In this document: piece after piece, positions 16,161 through 23,661 of the stretch
Position numbering within the stretch: position 1 is the stretch's first letter
Layout of the letters: the number at the start of each line of letters is the position of its first letter
Source of the DNA: Bacillota bacterium
Lineage (GTDB): Bacteria > Bacillota > Clostridia > Lachnospirales > Lachnospiraceae
Direction of reading: 5' to 3'
DNA: 64,000 nucleotides
Assembly: GCA_023415595.1 (NCBI GenBank)
Contig: JAEZJW010000142.1
Coordinates: 1-64,000 of the forward strand
Translations under genes and position numbers: made by a program
Notes under the pieces: model-generated
What the model was told of the DNA's origin: nothing
Seen by the model: only the letters and a program-made list of their open reading frames with translations
Database searches by the model: none

Positions 16161-17027
16161 TTATTTTGGATTAAGGATGGGGATAAGGATACGGACCTTC
16201 TTGCTGTCACGGCTTTCAAAGATGTTGATCATACCGATGCCGTTGGAGCATACTTCAATCTCTTTGATCATAATCCACCGGTACATATCCTCAACGAAGG
16301 TAGAGACCAGCTCAAGCATCTCTCCATAATAGGAGAAGCAGGCATACCACCCGCTGGGGATCCTTCTGATCTCCAGGCCCTCTCTGACCTCATCCTCCTC
16401 CCGCTCCGGCTTCATGCCATGGAACACGGTATACAGACCATTGTCCTCACCATGGCAGTTGACAACGGCATACAGGTAATCCTGCTTCAGACGACCAGAA
16501 TCCTCAGCGACCTTCATAAAGCGCGCACAGGTGGTGTTCAGGATCTCACTAAACCGAGGATCCTGCTCATATACTTCAGTGGACATACCATATAAGCTTA
16601 GGTCACTGATTTCAACATATTCTGCATTAAGAGTCAGATTCCCCTTATAATTCAGGATGGAGCGTTCGACGATGGAGGCTATTGGCTGGTGCTGTATGGC
16701 AGGATACTCCCTTCGGTAATCCGTGGGTGAAATCCCGTAATGATTTTTGAAGGCTCTGCTGAAGACCTCGGGATACTCAAAGCCTAAGTCGTAACTGATA
16801 TCAATCACTGATTCGGACGAGTTCCTTAACAGCTCACAGGCATGGGAGAGCTTACGGCCGAGAATATATTGCTTCAAGCTCTTTCCCACAAAGACTTTAA
16901 ATAACCGGCTGAAATGATATTCCGAGAAAGCAAACTGGCAGGAAAGACCCTCCAAGGTCAGCCTTGCCGTAATATGATCTTCAATATAATTAACGACATC
17001 ATTTATCTGTGATACATAAGGATTCAT
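16161..17027 (-). CDS. AraC family regulator with GyrI-like effector domain (Rob/SoxS type)
   Basis: This 288-residue regulator has the AraC DNA-binding domain first: helix-turn-helix one around LTLEGLSCQFAFSEYHFSRL and two around VIDISYDLGFEYPEVFSRAF, ending at GISPTDYRRE near residue 105. The C-terminal part (about 130-285) matches the GyrI-like/Rob effector domain. Such proteins respond to drugs or small organic compounds. The ATG at 17027 has GGAGGTGA five bases upstream; the GTG at 17036 lies inside that ribosome site and is unlikely. It is divergent from the second AraC regulator at 17318. Confidence 0.88.
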   Translation of the reverse strand: MNPYVSQINDVVNYIEDHITARLTLEGLSCQFAFSEYHFSRLFKVFVGKSLKQYILGRKLSHACELLRNSSESVIDISYDLGFEYPEVFSRAFKNHYGISPTDYRREYPAIQHQPIASIVERSILNYKGNLTLNAEYVEISDLSLYGMSTEVYEQDPRFSEILNTTCARFMKVAEDSGRLKQDYLYAVVNCHGEDNGLYTVFHGMKPEREEDEVREGLEIRRIPSGWYACFSYYGEMLELVSTFVEDMYRWIMIKEIEVCSNGIGMINIFESRDSKKVRILIPILNPK

Positions 17028-17154
17028 GGGATTCACCTCCGGTTCAGGGTTTTCATAACGGGCCGGGTGACTTAACTGACTAATCTTTTACAGTACAGAA
17101 AAATTATACAGTATAGGAGCTCCGGAAGGAATAATAGAATAGGCCTACTCGAAC

Positions 17155-17183
17155 TTGTAGGCAGGTATTCGATATGATATAAT
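17155..17183 (+). promoter_or_regulatory. Promoter of the AraC regulator at 17318
   Basis: TTGTAG (17155-17160), a 17-base spacer and TATAAT (17178-17183). The 17028-17317 gap otherwise holds no gene. Confidence 0.65.
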
Positions 17184-17317
17184 GCGGTATATACCAGTTA
17201 ATGTAATATATTCCATAATATCGGCAGTATTGCAGTGCTGCAATTAATAAGCGAGCTAAAGTAAATACGATAAATATCGGGAGTATCAGCGGGGATTGAA
17301 TCCCTGGGGAGGTCAGT

Positions 17318-18223
17318 ATGGAACATAAAAGCTTTTCTACCGTAGGCAGGGAGTTCTATCCGGGTTATGAGCTTAAGATCAGTTGTGGTAGGGACGCGGA
17401 TTATCTTGACGGAGAGGAACTGGAGGATAGGTTTCGGATCGCTTATATTAAGGAGGGCTATGCAATATTTCGAAACGGAGATAACAGCCAGATCGTTACT
17501 AGTCCTACCGTTTTATGTCTGAATGAGAAGGATGAAGTGGAGCTCATCAGCGCGTACGACCTTAAGATGGATATCATGTATTTTGAACCCAGTTGCTTTG
17601 AATTGTATGTTACCTTTGCGAATATCGAGGTCTGGAAGGAATCCTTAAATAGCGATAATTGGTTTTTCAGACCATTCTTTCGGAGATCTGAGTCCTTCCT
17701 GGGTGCCTGCCCCACGAACTATTATCTGGGTAAGCGGGTATCACAGCTCATTGAGAAAACGGATAAGGAACTAAGAGCGCAGAAGAATGACGGCTGGCCT
17801 TGCCGGAGCCGTTCCTATTTTATTGAGTTGCTTTTACTGGTAAATTCCATGTATGATGAGAACACCGACTATGAAAATATTTATTATGGCAGGATGACCG
17901 ATGAGATCAGGGAGCTGATTAATTGGCTGCATATTCACTATCTCGACAAGATCACGATAGAGACGGTTACGAAGGAGTTTCATACCAATAAGACCACCTT
18001 AAATCAGAAATTCAAATCGGTAATGGGAATGACGGTTATGGAATACATCGGCAGTCTTAGAATGCAGATTGCCTGCTCACTCTTAAGAAAGACCTATCTT
18101 TCTATCAACGAGATTATGCAGAGGGCCGGATATATCGATGATGCTCATTTTCTGCGTACCTTTAAAAAGAATATCGGATGCACTCCTAAGGAGTACAGGA
18201 ATCAACATACGGTTCCAGAATAA
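17318..18223 (+). CDS. AraC family transcriptional regulator
   Basis: This 301-residue regulator has an N-terminal sensor half (residues 1-180) with the strand-rich layout of AraC-type cupin domains but no clear metal motif. The AraC DNA-binding domain occupies the C-terminus: first helix-turn-helix ITIETVTKEFHTNKTTLNQK near residue 225, second INEIMQRAGYIDDAHFLRTF near 270, ending with the family signature GCTPKEYRNQ. The gene is followed after 85 bases by an Asp-box lipoprotein that may be its target. GGGAGGT precedes the ATG. The ligand is unknown. Confidence 0.85.
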   Translation: MEHKSFSTVGREFYPGYELKISCGRDADYLDGEELEDRFRIAYIKEGYAIFRNGDNSQIVTSPTVLCLNEKDEVELISAYDLKMDIMYFEPSCFELYVTFANIEVWKESLNSDNWFFRPFFRRSESFLGACPTNYYLGKRVSQLIEKTDKELRAQKNDGWPCRSRSYFIELLLLVNSMYDENTDYENIYYGRMTDEIRELINWLHIHYLDKITIETVTKEFHTNKTTLNQKFKSVMGMTVMEYIGSLRMQIACSLLRKTYLSINEIMQRAGYIDDAHFLRTFKKNIGCTPKEYRNQHTVPE

Positions 18224-18308
18224 TTTCCGATTAACAGGTTTTTATTTCTGATTATAACTCCAAAATTCTCCTCTTACCTACTACAATATAGGAAAAGGAG
18301 GAATAATT

Positions 18309-19403
18309 ATGGTTAAAAACTACTTGTTTACTAAGAAGAAAGTTTATTTATGTATTACTATAATCGCTGTACTTACCACTGTTATTATGCTGGGGGGATG
18401 TTCCTCCGGTGATAAGTCGGATCCGGCGGCGGCAGCCGCGGAAGGCAGTACAGACGCTAATAAGGCTGAAGCACCAACTGCTGCAGCAGTGGCTACACCC
18501 GAGGTAACACCTGAGGAAGAGGCTGGGGCTGCAAGCGAGCCTGCAGCTGCTGAAAGTACGGAGACTTTGTCAGGTGACTGGACCCTTGTTGCAGATAATA
18601 CGATTAGCCATGTTATGAATATCGGCGGATATGTGAATGATCAGCTCGGCGTAACCGTTGGTTACGGTGGTGAAATTCATTATACAAACGATGGGGGCAA
18701 GACCTGGCCTAAGGCCCAGAACAGCTCCGCTTGCCGTTTCTCTTTGGATATTGTAGATGAAAACCTTATGTGGTGCGGAGGTAATGGAGGAAATGTCCGT
18801 GTCAGTAAGGATGGGGGCAAAACCTGGAGTGCTGTTACAGATATTAATTTAGGAGGAATGCACTCCGGTATCGAATTCCTGGACGATACGACAGGATGGA
18901 TTACAACCTCGAATAAGCTTGCTGCAACCAAGGATGGGGGTAAGACCTGGACAGAGCTGTCCCCTCCCGAGGAAGCAAAGGGAATTGGAGCTGTATGCTT
19001 AAGGACTCCCGAGGACGGCTACCTGTTAAGCAATAACGGATTGTTCTTTACAACCAACGATGGGGGGACAACCTGGACAAAGCATGACCTTAGCTTTGCC
19101 CAGTATGGCCTGATAGCAGATATGAAGGGAACACCGGGATTATTTAAGAACAATGTGGCCCTGGCAGATATCAGCTTTACGGACGAGAATAACGGAATCA
19201 TGGTCTTTGCGGGAACGAAACCGGGAGAAGGTAATATCACCTGGTGCCTGACGACATCGGATGGAGGTAGTACCTGGGAATCAGAGCTCTTTCCAACAGT
19301 TGAGGATTATAGTGTGACTAAGGTATTTCTTTCAAGTGATGGAAAATACCTTACGTTCGGTAATAACGTAAACCGTATTATGGTTTATAAACATAACAAA
19401 TAA
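18309..19403 (+). CDS. Lipoprotein with Asp-box (BNR/YCF48-like) beta-propeller repeats
   Basis: The 364-residue protein has a lipoprotein signal (TTVIMLGGCSS, Cys near residue 32), then an Ala/Glu/Thr-rich linker to about residue 90. The rest is a run of Asp-box repeats, seen as NDGGKTW, KDGGKTW twice, NDGGTTW and SDGGSTW, about 35-80 residues apart, as in sialidase-like and YCF48/HCF136-like beta-propellers. Asp boxes are structural, not catalytic, and no sialidase active-site Arg/FRIP motif is visible. It is probably a surface-exposed propeller, perhaps for binding. AAGGAGG precedes the ATG. The repeats are also visible in the DNA as near-identical GATGGGGGCAAGACCTGG blocks. Confidence 0.82.
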   Translation: MVKNYLFTKKKVYLCITIIAVLTTVIMLGGCSSGDKSDPAAAAAEGSTDANKAEAPTAAAVATPEVTPEEEAGAASEPAAAESTETLSGDWTLVADNTISHVMNIGGYVNDQLGVTVGYGGEIHYTNDGGKTWPKAQNSSACRFSLDIVDENLMWCGGNGGNVRVSKDGGKTWSAVTDINLGGMHSGIEFLDDTTGWITTSNKLAATKDGGKTWTELSPPEEAKGIGAVCLRTPEDGYLLSNNGLFFTTNDGGTTWTKHDLSFAQYGLIADMKGTPGLFKNNVALADISFTDENNGIMVFAGTKPGEGNITWCLTTSDGGSTWESELFPTVEDYSVTKVFLSSDGKYLTFGNNVNRIMVYKHNK

Positions 19404-19415
19404 TTAAGGTAAATC

Positions 19416-19441
19416 GGCAGCGATCAAATCGCTGCCTTTTT
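19416..19441 (+). terminator. Terminator after the Asp-box lipoprotein gene
   Basis: GGCAGCGAT (19416-19424) pairs with ATCGCTGCC (19428-19436), loop CAA, then T5. Confidence 0.92.
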
Positions 19442-19720
19442 ATGGAAAGAAAAAGGCTTTTTTATAAAAAACTGTATAATAAATAGTAAAAATTACAATA
19501 CCGACGATGAGATTATGGTAAATTAAGGATAACCCATATATAATCGAATCAAAACTCTACGGAGCATTTGTTGTGACAAGAAAGAGGCTAGTAACTAAGG
19601 CAGCAGGCAGACAAAAGAATGGTGTATCTCGAAGCAGGAGGAGGTTCTCAGATATAGGGACTATCTTACTCCTGCTTTTCCACAGTGAGATCTTTAATAT
19701 TTGAAAGGAATTTGGTAATC
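19442..19720 (+). other. Leader region of the serine hydrolase gene with a nested hairpin
   Basis: No gene is seen. AGCAGGAG (19633-19640) pairs with CTCCTGCT (19669-19676), with AGATA/TATCT nested inside, followed by TTTTCC. It lies about 45 bases ahead of the next start codon, so it may be an attenuator or a terminator of upstream transcription. Confidence 0.55.
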
Positions 19721-21307
19721 ATGAAAAAAATATTCGTTTTATTATTAATTGTAATGCTGATTTCAGCAGCCGTGGTTATTATTGTAAAAGTATCTTCTAG
19801 TAATAGGATCAAAGACGACCAAAGTACTCTAAAAGTTCAAGATTATTGGCCTACCGATGGCTGGCGCAGCTCTGCTCCGGAAGAGCAAGGCATGGATTCA
19901 GGGATACTGGCAGATATGCTGAATTCGGTCAAGGAAAGCGGAAAAAGTATCAATAGCATAACGATCATACGTAACGGGTATCTGGTGAATGAAGCTTACT
20001 TCTATCCCTATCAGAAGGGCATGAAGCATTTCATGAACTCCGGTACCAAGAGTATCGTTTCTGCCTTAGTTGGTATGGCTATTGATGAGGGATATATTAA
20101 TGGAGCTGAGGATAAGGTCCTGGATTATTTTCCGGAAATGGAGATAGCACACATAGATGAGCGCAAGAAGGCTTTGGAAGTGAAGGATCTGTTATCCATG
20201 ACTACAGGACTGGAGTGGGAGTTTAACAATAATGCTTCGACGAATGAAATGCTGCAGAGTCCGGACTGGACTCAGTTTACGCTGAACCGGCCGATGCGGG
20301 AGGAACCGGGAAATACCTTTAATTACTGCAATGGCGCTCCGCATCTTCTATCCGCGATCCTTCAAAGAAAAACAGGTAAAAGTATGGCGGATTATGCAGC
20401 AGATAAATTCAAGCAGATGGGCATAACGGATATCTTCTGGAACTCAAGTCCCGAAAATGTTACTACCGGATATACGGGGTTATATATGCATCCGGATGAT
20501 GCAGCAAAAATCGGTTACTTGTACCTAAACAAAGGAAACTGGGACGGAAAACAGCTAATCTCCGAAAGCTGGATAGAGGCTTCAACAAAACAGACAATTC
20601 AGGCTGACTGGAACCCTATTCTGCCAGGCTATGGCTACCTATGGTGGATCCCCCGGTTTGGTGGATATGCAGCCTTCGGTCAGGGCGGTGATTATATCTT
20701 TGTTGTTCCTGAGCTCAACCTGGTTGTTGTATTTACCGGTGGAATTTATAATGTTAATGATATATTTTATCCCGCTGATTTAATGGAACAATTCATCATA
20801 CCGGCAGTGAAAGCCGAGGCTCCTCTTCCCTCCGACCCGACAGCCTTGGAAGCTCTTAATAATATAACAGATGTTATCCAAGAAGCGCCTGCATCGAAAG
20901 ACACAGCTGCTCTGCCTGAGATTGCCGGTAGGATTTCCGGGAAGACCTACGCAATGGACAATTCCGCTCAATTATCATTGGAGTTTACCGATAACCGGGA
21001 ATGCAGCCTATACCTGAATTCTGAGCTTATTTTTATTGCGGGTCTGGACCAGGTCTATCGTATCGTTGAGTCTGGTAATATAGCCACTAGTTTGGTACAA
21101 TCTCTGTTTGGAGGGATACCAAAGCCGAATCATATTGCAGCAAAAGGCAGCTGGCTTAATGATAATACGCTTCAGATCGATATCCGCTGTCCGGAGGAAG
21201 GACTGGAAGTAGTATACACCTTTGATTTTAATGGTGATGAGCTGGAGTTAAAAGACAGCTCCAATCTGTATTCTGAAATGACCGTAGCCGGTAAAATAAT
21301 GAAGTAG
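19721..21307 (+). CDS. Serine hydrolase, class C beta-lactamase/PBP4-like fold, membrane-anchored
   Basis: The protein starts with an N-terminal membrane segment (FVLLLIVMLISAAVVIIV) and has its enzyme domain outside the cell. The beta-lactamase-fold motifs are present: SxxK as SGTK near residue 105 (MNSGTKSIVSALVG), YxN as YCN near 205, and a C-terminal GQGGD segment near 325 in place of the KTG triad. Family members include esterases and D-aminopeptidases, so true antibiotic hydrolysis is not implied. Residues 400-528 form an extra strand-rich domain of unknown role. The ATG at 19721 (MKKIFVLL) with GAAAGGA upstream is chosen over the one at 19685. Total length is 528 residues. Confidence 0.85.
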   Translation: MKKIFVLLLIVMLISAAVVIIVKVSSSNRIKDDQSTLKVQDYWPTDGWRSSAPEEQGMDSGILADMLNSVKESGKSINSITIIRNGYLVNEAYFYPYQKGMKHFMNSGTKSIVSALVGMAIDEGYINGAEDKVLDYFPEMEIAHIDERKKALEVKDLLSMTTGLEWEFNNNASTNEMLQSPDWTQFTLNRPMREEPGNTFNYCNGAPHLLSAILQRKTGKSMADYAADKFKQMGITDIFWNSSPENVTTGYTGLYMHPDDAAKIGYLYLNKGNWDGKQLISESWIEASTKQTIQADWNPILPGYGYLWWIPRFGGYAAFGQGGDYIFVVPELNLVVVFTGGIYNVNDIFYPADLMEQFIIPAVKAEAPLPSDPTALEALNNITDVIQEAPASKDTAALPEIAGRISGKTYAMDNSAQLSLEFTDNRECSLYLNSELIFIAGLDQVYRIVESGNIATSLVQSLFGGIPKPNHIAAKGSWLNDNTLQIDIRCPEEGLEVVYTFDFNGDELELKDSSNLYSEMTVAGKIMK

Positions 21308-21458
21308 CCATCACATCAATTGACAAAATTCCACTTACTGTGCTATCCTAAAATATCGTTTCGTTAATTATTTGTCGAATGAAGGGAGATTCCTAGGAAT
21401 CGTCCTATCGGTTATTAACGAATAATGGGTAAAATAGACTTAATTAGGAGGCATGACT

Positions 21459-22397
21459 TTGAATACCTTGCACTTTAAATATGCCATTGAAGTTGAACGT
21501 ACCAGATCCATTACCCAGGCAGCAGAGAATCTATTCATGGCGCAGCCGAATCTTAGTAAAGCGATCAAGGAACTGGAAGATAACCTGGGCTTTCCGATTT
21601 TTGAAAGGACCTCAAAAGGGGTGGTACCTACCACAAAAGGGACAGAGTTCCTGATCTATGCCAGAAACGTCCTGGTTGAGCTCGATAAGATGGAATCCTT
21701 ATCAAGCTCCAATGATGAGGAGATACAGATTATCAATATATCAATTCCGAGGGGAAGCTATATTGCAAGCGGAGTCACAAAGCTGATTTCTGAATTGGAT
21801 TTTGATAAGGGAATCCATGTAAATGTTCAGGAAACAAATTCGATGCAATCCATCAATAATATCATAGAGGGTTCTTACAATTTAGGCATTATACGATACC
21901 AGACGATCTATGAGAATTATTTCCTGGACTATCTGAGAGATAAACAGTTATGCTATGATACGATATGGGAATTTGACTGTTTGGTGTTGATGTCAAATAG
22001 GCATCCACTCGCGGAAACAGAAGAAGTAAAAGCGAAGGAGCTTGGCAAGTATATCGAGATCGTACATGGAGATACCGTCGTACCGTACTTATCGACGAAT
22101 GAATCAAAGAAAGAGGACAAAAAGGACCATACCACTAAGAAAATATATGTCTACGAGCGCTGCAGCCAGTTCGATCTGTTAACTACCATCCCCTATACCT
22201 ATATGTGGATCTCCCCTATTCCGGAAAGCCTGTTAGGAAGGTATCAGCTGGTACAGAGAAAGTGCTCCGGAGTCACCCGTAGATTCAAGGATCTGCTGAT
22301 TTGCCCGAAGGGATATAAGTTTTCGGCCTTGGATAAGAAATTAATCGATAAATTATATGAAGCAAAGAATGACGTGGCATTTAAAGAGTATCTATAA
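21459..22397 (+). CDS. LysR family transcriptional regulator, probable TTG start
   Basis: The N-terminal winged helix (HFKYAIEVERTRSITQAAEN, LSKAIKELEDNLGFPIFER, TTKGTEFL) is typical of LysR regulators, and residues 90-300 form the two-lobed effector-binding domain. An ATG at 21453 lies only one base after the ribosome site AGGAGG (21446-21451). The TTG at 21459 has the normal seven-base spacing and gives the usual start, NTLHFKYAIEVE, so it is taken as the true start, with 312 residues. The target is unknown; the next gene downstream is Rex, separated by terminators. The serine hydrolase upstream is on the same strand. Confidence 0.85.
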   Translation: MNTLHFKYAIEVERTRSITQAAENLFMAQPNLSKAIKELEDNLGFPIFERTSKGVVPTTKGTEFLIYARNVLVELDKMESLSSSNDEEIQIINISIPRGSYIASGVTKLISELDFDKGIHVNVQETNSMQSINNIIEGSYNLGIIRYQTIYENYFLDYLRDKQLCYDTIWEFDCLVLMSNRHPLAETEEVKAKELGKYIEIVHGDTVVPYLSTNESKKEDKKDHTTKKIYVYERCSQFDLLTTIPYTYMWISPIPESLLGRYQLVQRKCSGVTRRFKDLLICPKGYKFSALDKKLIDKLYEAKNDVAFKEYL

Positions 22398-22411
22398 GAA
22401 ACGGGATATAT

Positions 22412-22440
22412 CGATAATGCAATACCGATATGCCCTTTTT
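22412..22440 (+). terminator. Terminator after the LysR gene
   Basis: GGGATATATCG pairs imperfectly with CGATATGCCC, followed by T5. Its right arm and tail recur at 22689-22712. Confidence 0.75.
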
Positions 22441-22519
22441 ATATTACCACCCGGCAAGAACCTATGCTACGATAGGCTCTGACAACAGAACCTCAAATGT
22501 TGCACACAAAACAAATGAT

Positions 22520-22549
22520 ACAGCCGCTGCGAAAGTAGCGGCTGTTTTC
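22520..22549 (+). terminator. Second terminator-like hairpin before rex
   Basis: ACAGCCGCT (22520-22528) pairs with AGCGGCTGT (22537-22545), followed by TTTTCC. Confidence 0.8.
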
Positions 22550-22556
22550 CTATTAA

Positions 22557-22594
22557 GCCACCGGACTAAGGAAGCTTAGCTATCCGGCAGTGGC
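22557..22594 (+). ncRNA. Possible structured RNA element
   Basis: GCCACCGGA and CTAAG pair with CTTAG and TCCGG-CAGTGGC around a GAAG loop, with small interior bulges. It lies between two terminators, so it could be part of a small RNA ending at 22704. No promoter was clear. It may also be a remnant of a duplicated terminator segment. Confidence 0.35.
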
Positions 22595-22665
22595 AGGCAT
22601 ACCGGAAGGTTAATGTAATAGGTAGTGCCAGCTTTCGAAGCATATCAAAATAATCTCATAGGGTA

Positions 22666-22704
22666 ACGGCATATCGATAAAGGAATATCGATATGCCGTT
22701 TTTA
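22666..22704 (+). terminator. Third terminator before rex
   Basis: A perfect 13-bp stem (22666-22678 with 22687-22699), 8-base loop, then T5. It shields rex from upstream transcription. Confidence 0.9.
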
Positions 22705-22725
22705 TATTACCATTCCTGCGTAACC

Positions 22726-22743
22726 TTGTTAAAATATTATCAA
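22726..22743 (+). promoter_or_regulatory. Rex operator in front of rex
   Basis: TTGTTAA-AATA-TTATCAA matches the known Rex consensus TTGTTAANNNNTTAACAA with one base different. It lies 22 bases upstream of the rex ATG, so Rex should repress the whole operon when NADH is low. Confidence 0.9.
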
Positions 22744-22764
22744 AGAGATATAAGGAGAAAAGGG

Positions 22765-23382
22765 ATGCAGTATAAGTCTATTTCTATTCAAACATTGAAG
22801 AGGCTTCCGGGATATTTAGCTTACTTGAAGAACCTGCCTGAGGATCAAAAGGACACCATATCCGCTACCAATATCGCAGAGGCTCTGAAGCTAAATCATG
22901 TACAGGTAAGAAAGGATCTGGCCTCGGTCTGTGCCGGGGGACGACCGAAGATCGGATACATTAAGAAGGATCTGATCCAGGAGCTGGAGCATTATCTGGG
23001 CTATGATGATACGAGCACCGCGGTTATTGTCGGAGCGGGAAATCTTGGTAGGGCATTATTATCCTATGATGGATTTTCGAGATATGGGGTCGAAATTGTA
23101 ACTGCCTTTGATATAGATTCGAACCTCATAGGAAGTACGATAAAAGGCAAGAAGATCTTAGCCTACGAGAAGCTTAAAGATCTGTGCAACAGGATGAACG
23201 TCCGGATCGGCATCCTTACGGTACCTGATGAAGAAGCCCAAAAAGTATGTGATGAGATGGTGGAAAGCGGGATCTTAGCCATCTGGAACTTTACCTCGGC
23301 TCAGCTTAGGGTTCCGGAACAGATTCTGGTACATAACGAGAATATGGCATCCTCATTGACAATGTTTACGAAGCGGAGGTAA
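22765..23382 (+). CDS. rex: Redox-sensing transcriptional repressor Rex
   Basis: This 205-residue repressor leaves DNA when bound to NADH. The N-terminal winged helix is at residues 1-75 (SIQTLKRLPGYLAYLKNL, LNHVQVRKDLA), and the Rossmann NAD(H)-binding motif VIVGAGNLGRALL lies near residue 90, followed by FDIDSNLIG. A frame open from 22693 runs through the Rex operator and a terminator and cannot be the real gene; the ATG at 22765 has AAGGAGAAAAGGG upstream. Rex is the first gene of a long hydrogenase operon, which fits its known role in fermentative electron balance in Clostridia. Confidence 0.96.
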   Translation: MQYKSISIQTLKRLPGYLAYLKNLPEDQKDTISATNIAEALKLNHVQVRKDLASVCAGGRPKIGYIKKDLIQELEHYLGYDDTSTAVIVGAGNLGRALLSYDGFSRYGVEIVTAFDIDSNLIGSTIKGKKILAYEKLKDLCNRMNVRIGILTVPDEEAQKVCDEMVESGILAIWNFTSAQLRVPEQILVHNENMASSLTMFTKRR

Positions 23383-23386
23383 CGAA

Positions 23387-23626
23387 ATGAAGACCACGAT
23401 CTGTATAGGGAGCTCCTGTCACCTGAAGGGTTCGAGGCAAATTGTTGAGCAGCTGAAGGAACTGGTAGCAGAGCATCATCTGGAGGAAAAGGTTGAACTA
23501 AAAGGTGCGTTCTGTATGGGGAATTGTACGAACGGAGTCTGCGTCGAACTTGACGGGAAGCTCTATTCCCTGCTGCCGGAGAATACGAAGGATTTTTTTG
23601 AGACAGAAATACGGAACAGGTTATGA
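23387..23626 (+). CDS. Small thioredoxin-like [2Fe-2S] protein
   Basis: This 79-residue protein has the cysteine pattern of the thioredoxin-like [2Fe-2S] ferredoxins and NuoE C-termini: CIGSSC near residue 5 and CMGNCTNGVC near 43. It probably carries electrons to or from the sensory hydrogenase encoded next. It starts four bases after rex. A close paralogue with the same CIGSSCHLKGS motif ends the operon at 30646, so the operon is bracketed by related proteins. A role in delivering iron-sulfur units cannot be excluded. Confidence 0.85.
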   Translation: MKTTICIGSSCHLKGSRQIVEQLKELVAEHHLEEKVELKGAFCMGNCTNGVCVELDGKLYSLLPENTKDFFETEIRNRL

Positions 23627-23661
23627 GGAACGATACGTTATATAGTTGAAAGTAGGTTCAT

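Larger units (their letters stand above)
22398..22764. other. Structured gene-free stretch between lysR and rex
   Basis: It contains three terminator-like hairpins (22412-22440, 22520-22549, 22666-22704), a strong non-terminator hairpin GCCACCGGACTAAG...CTTAGCTATCCGGCAGTGGC at 22557-22594, and the Rex operator. No reading frame with a ribosome site is seen. One or two small RNAs could be encoded here. Confidence 0.6.

Noticed and set aside
16074..16595. 173-residue plus-strand reading frame
   Set aside because: It is the antisense shadow of the AraC/GyrI-like gene and begins in that gene's terminator hairpin.
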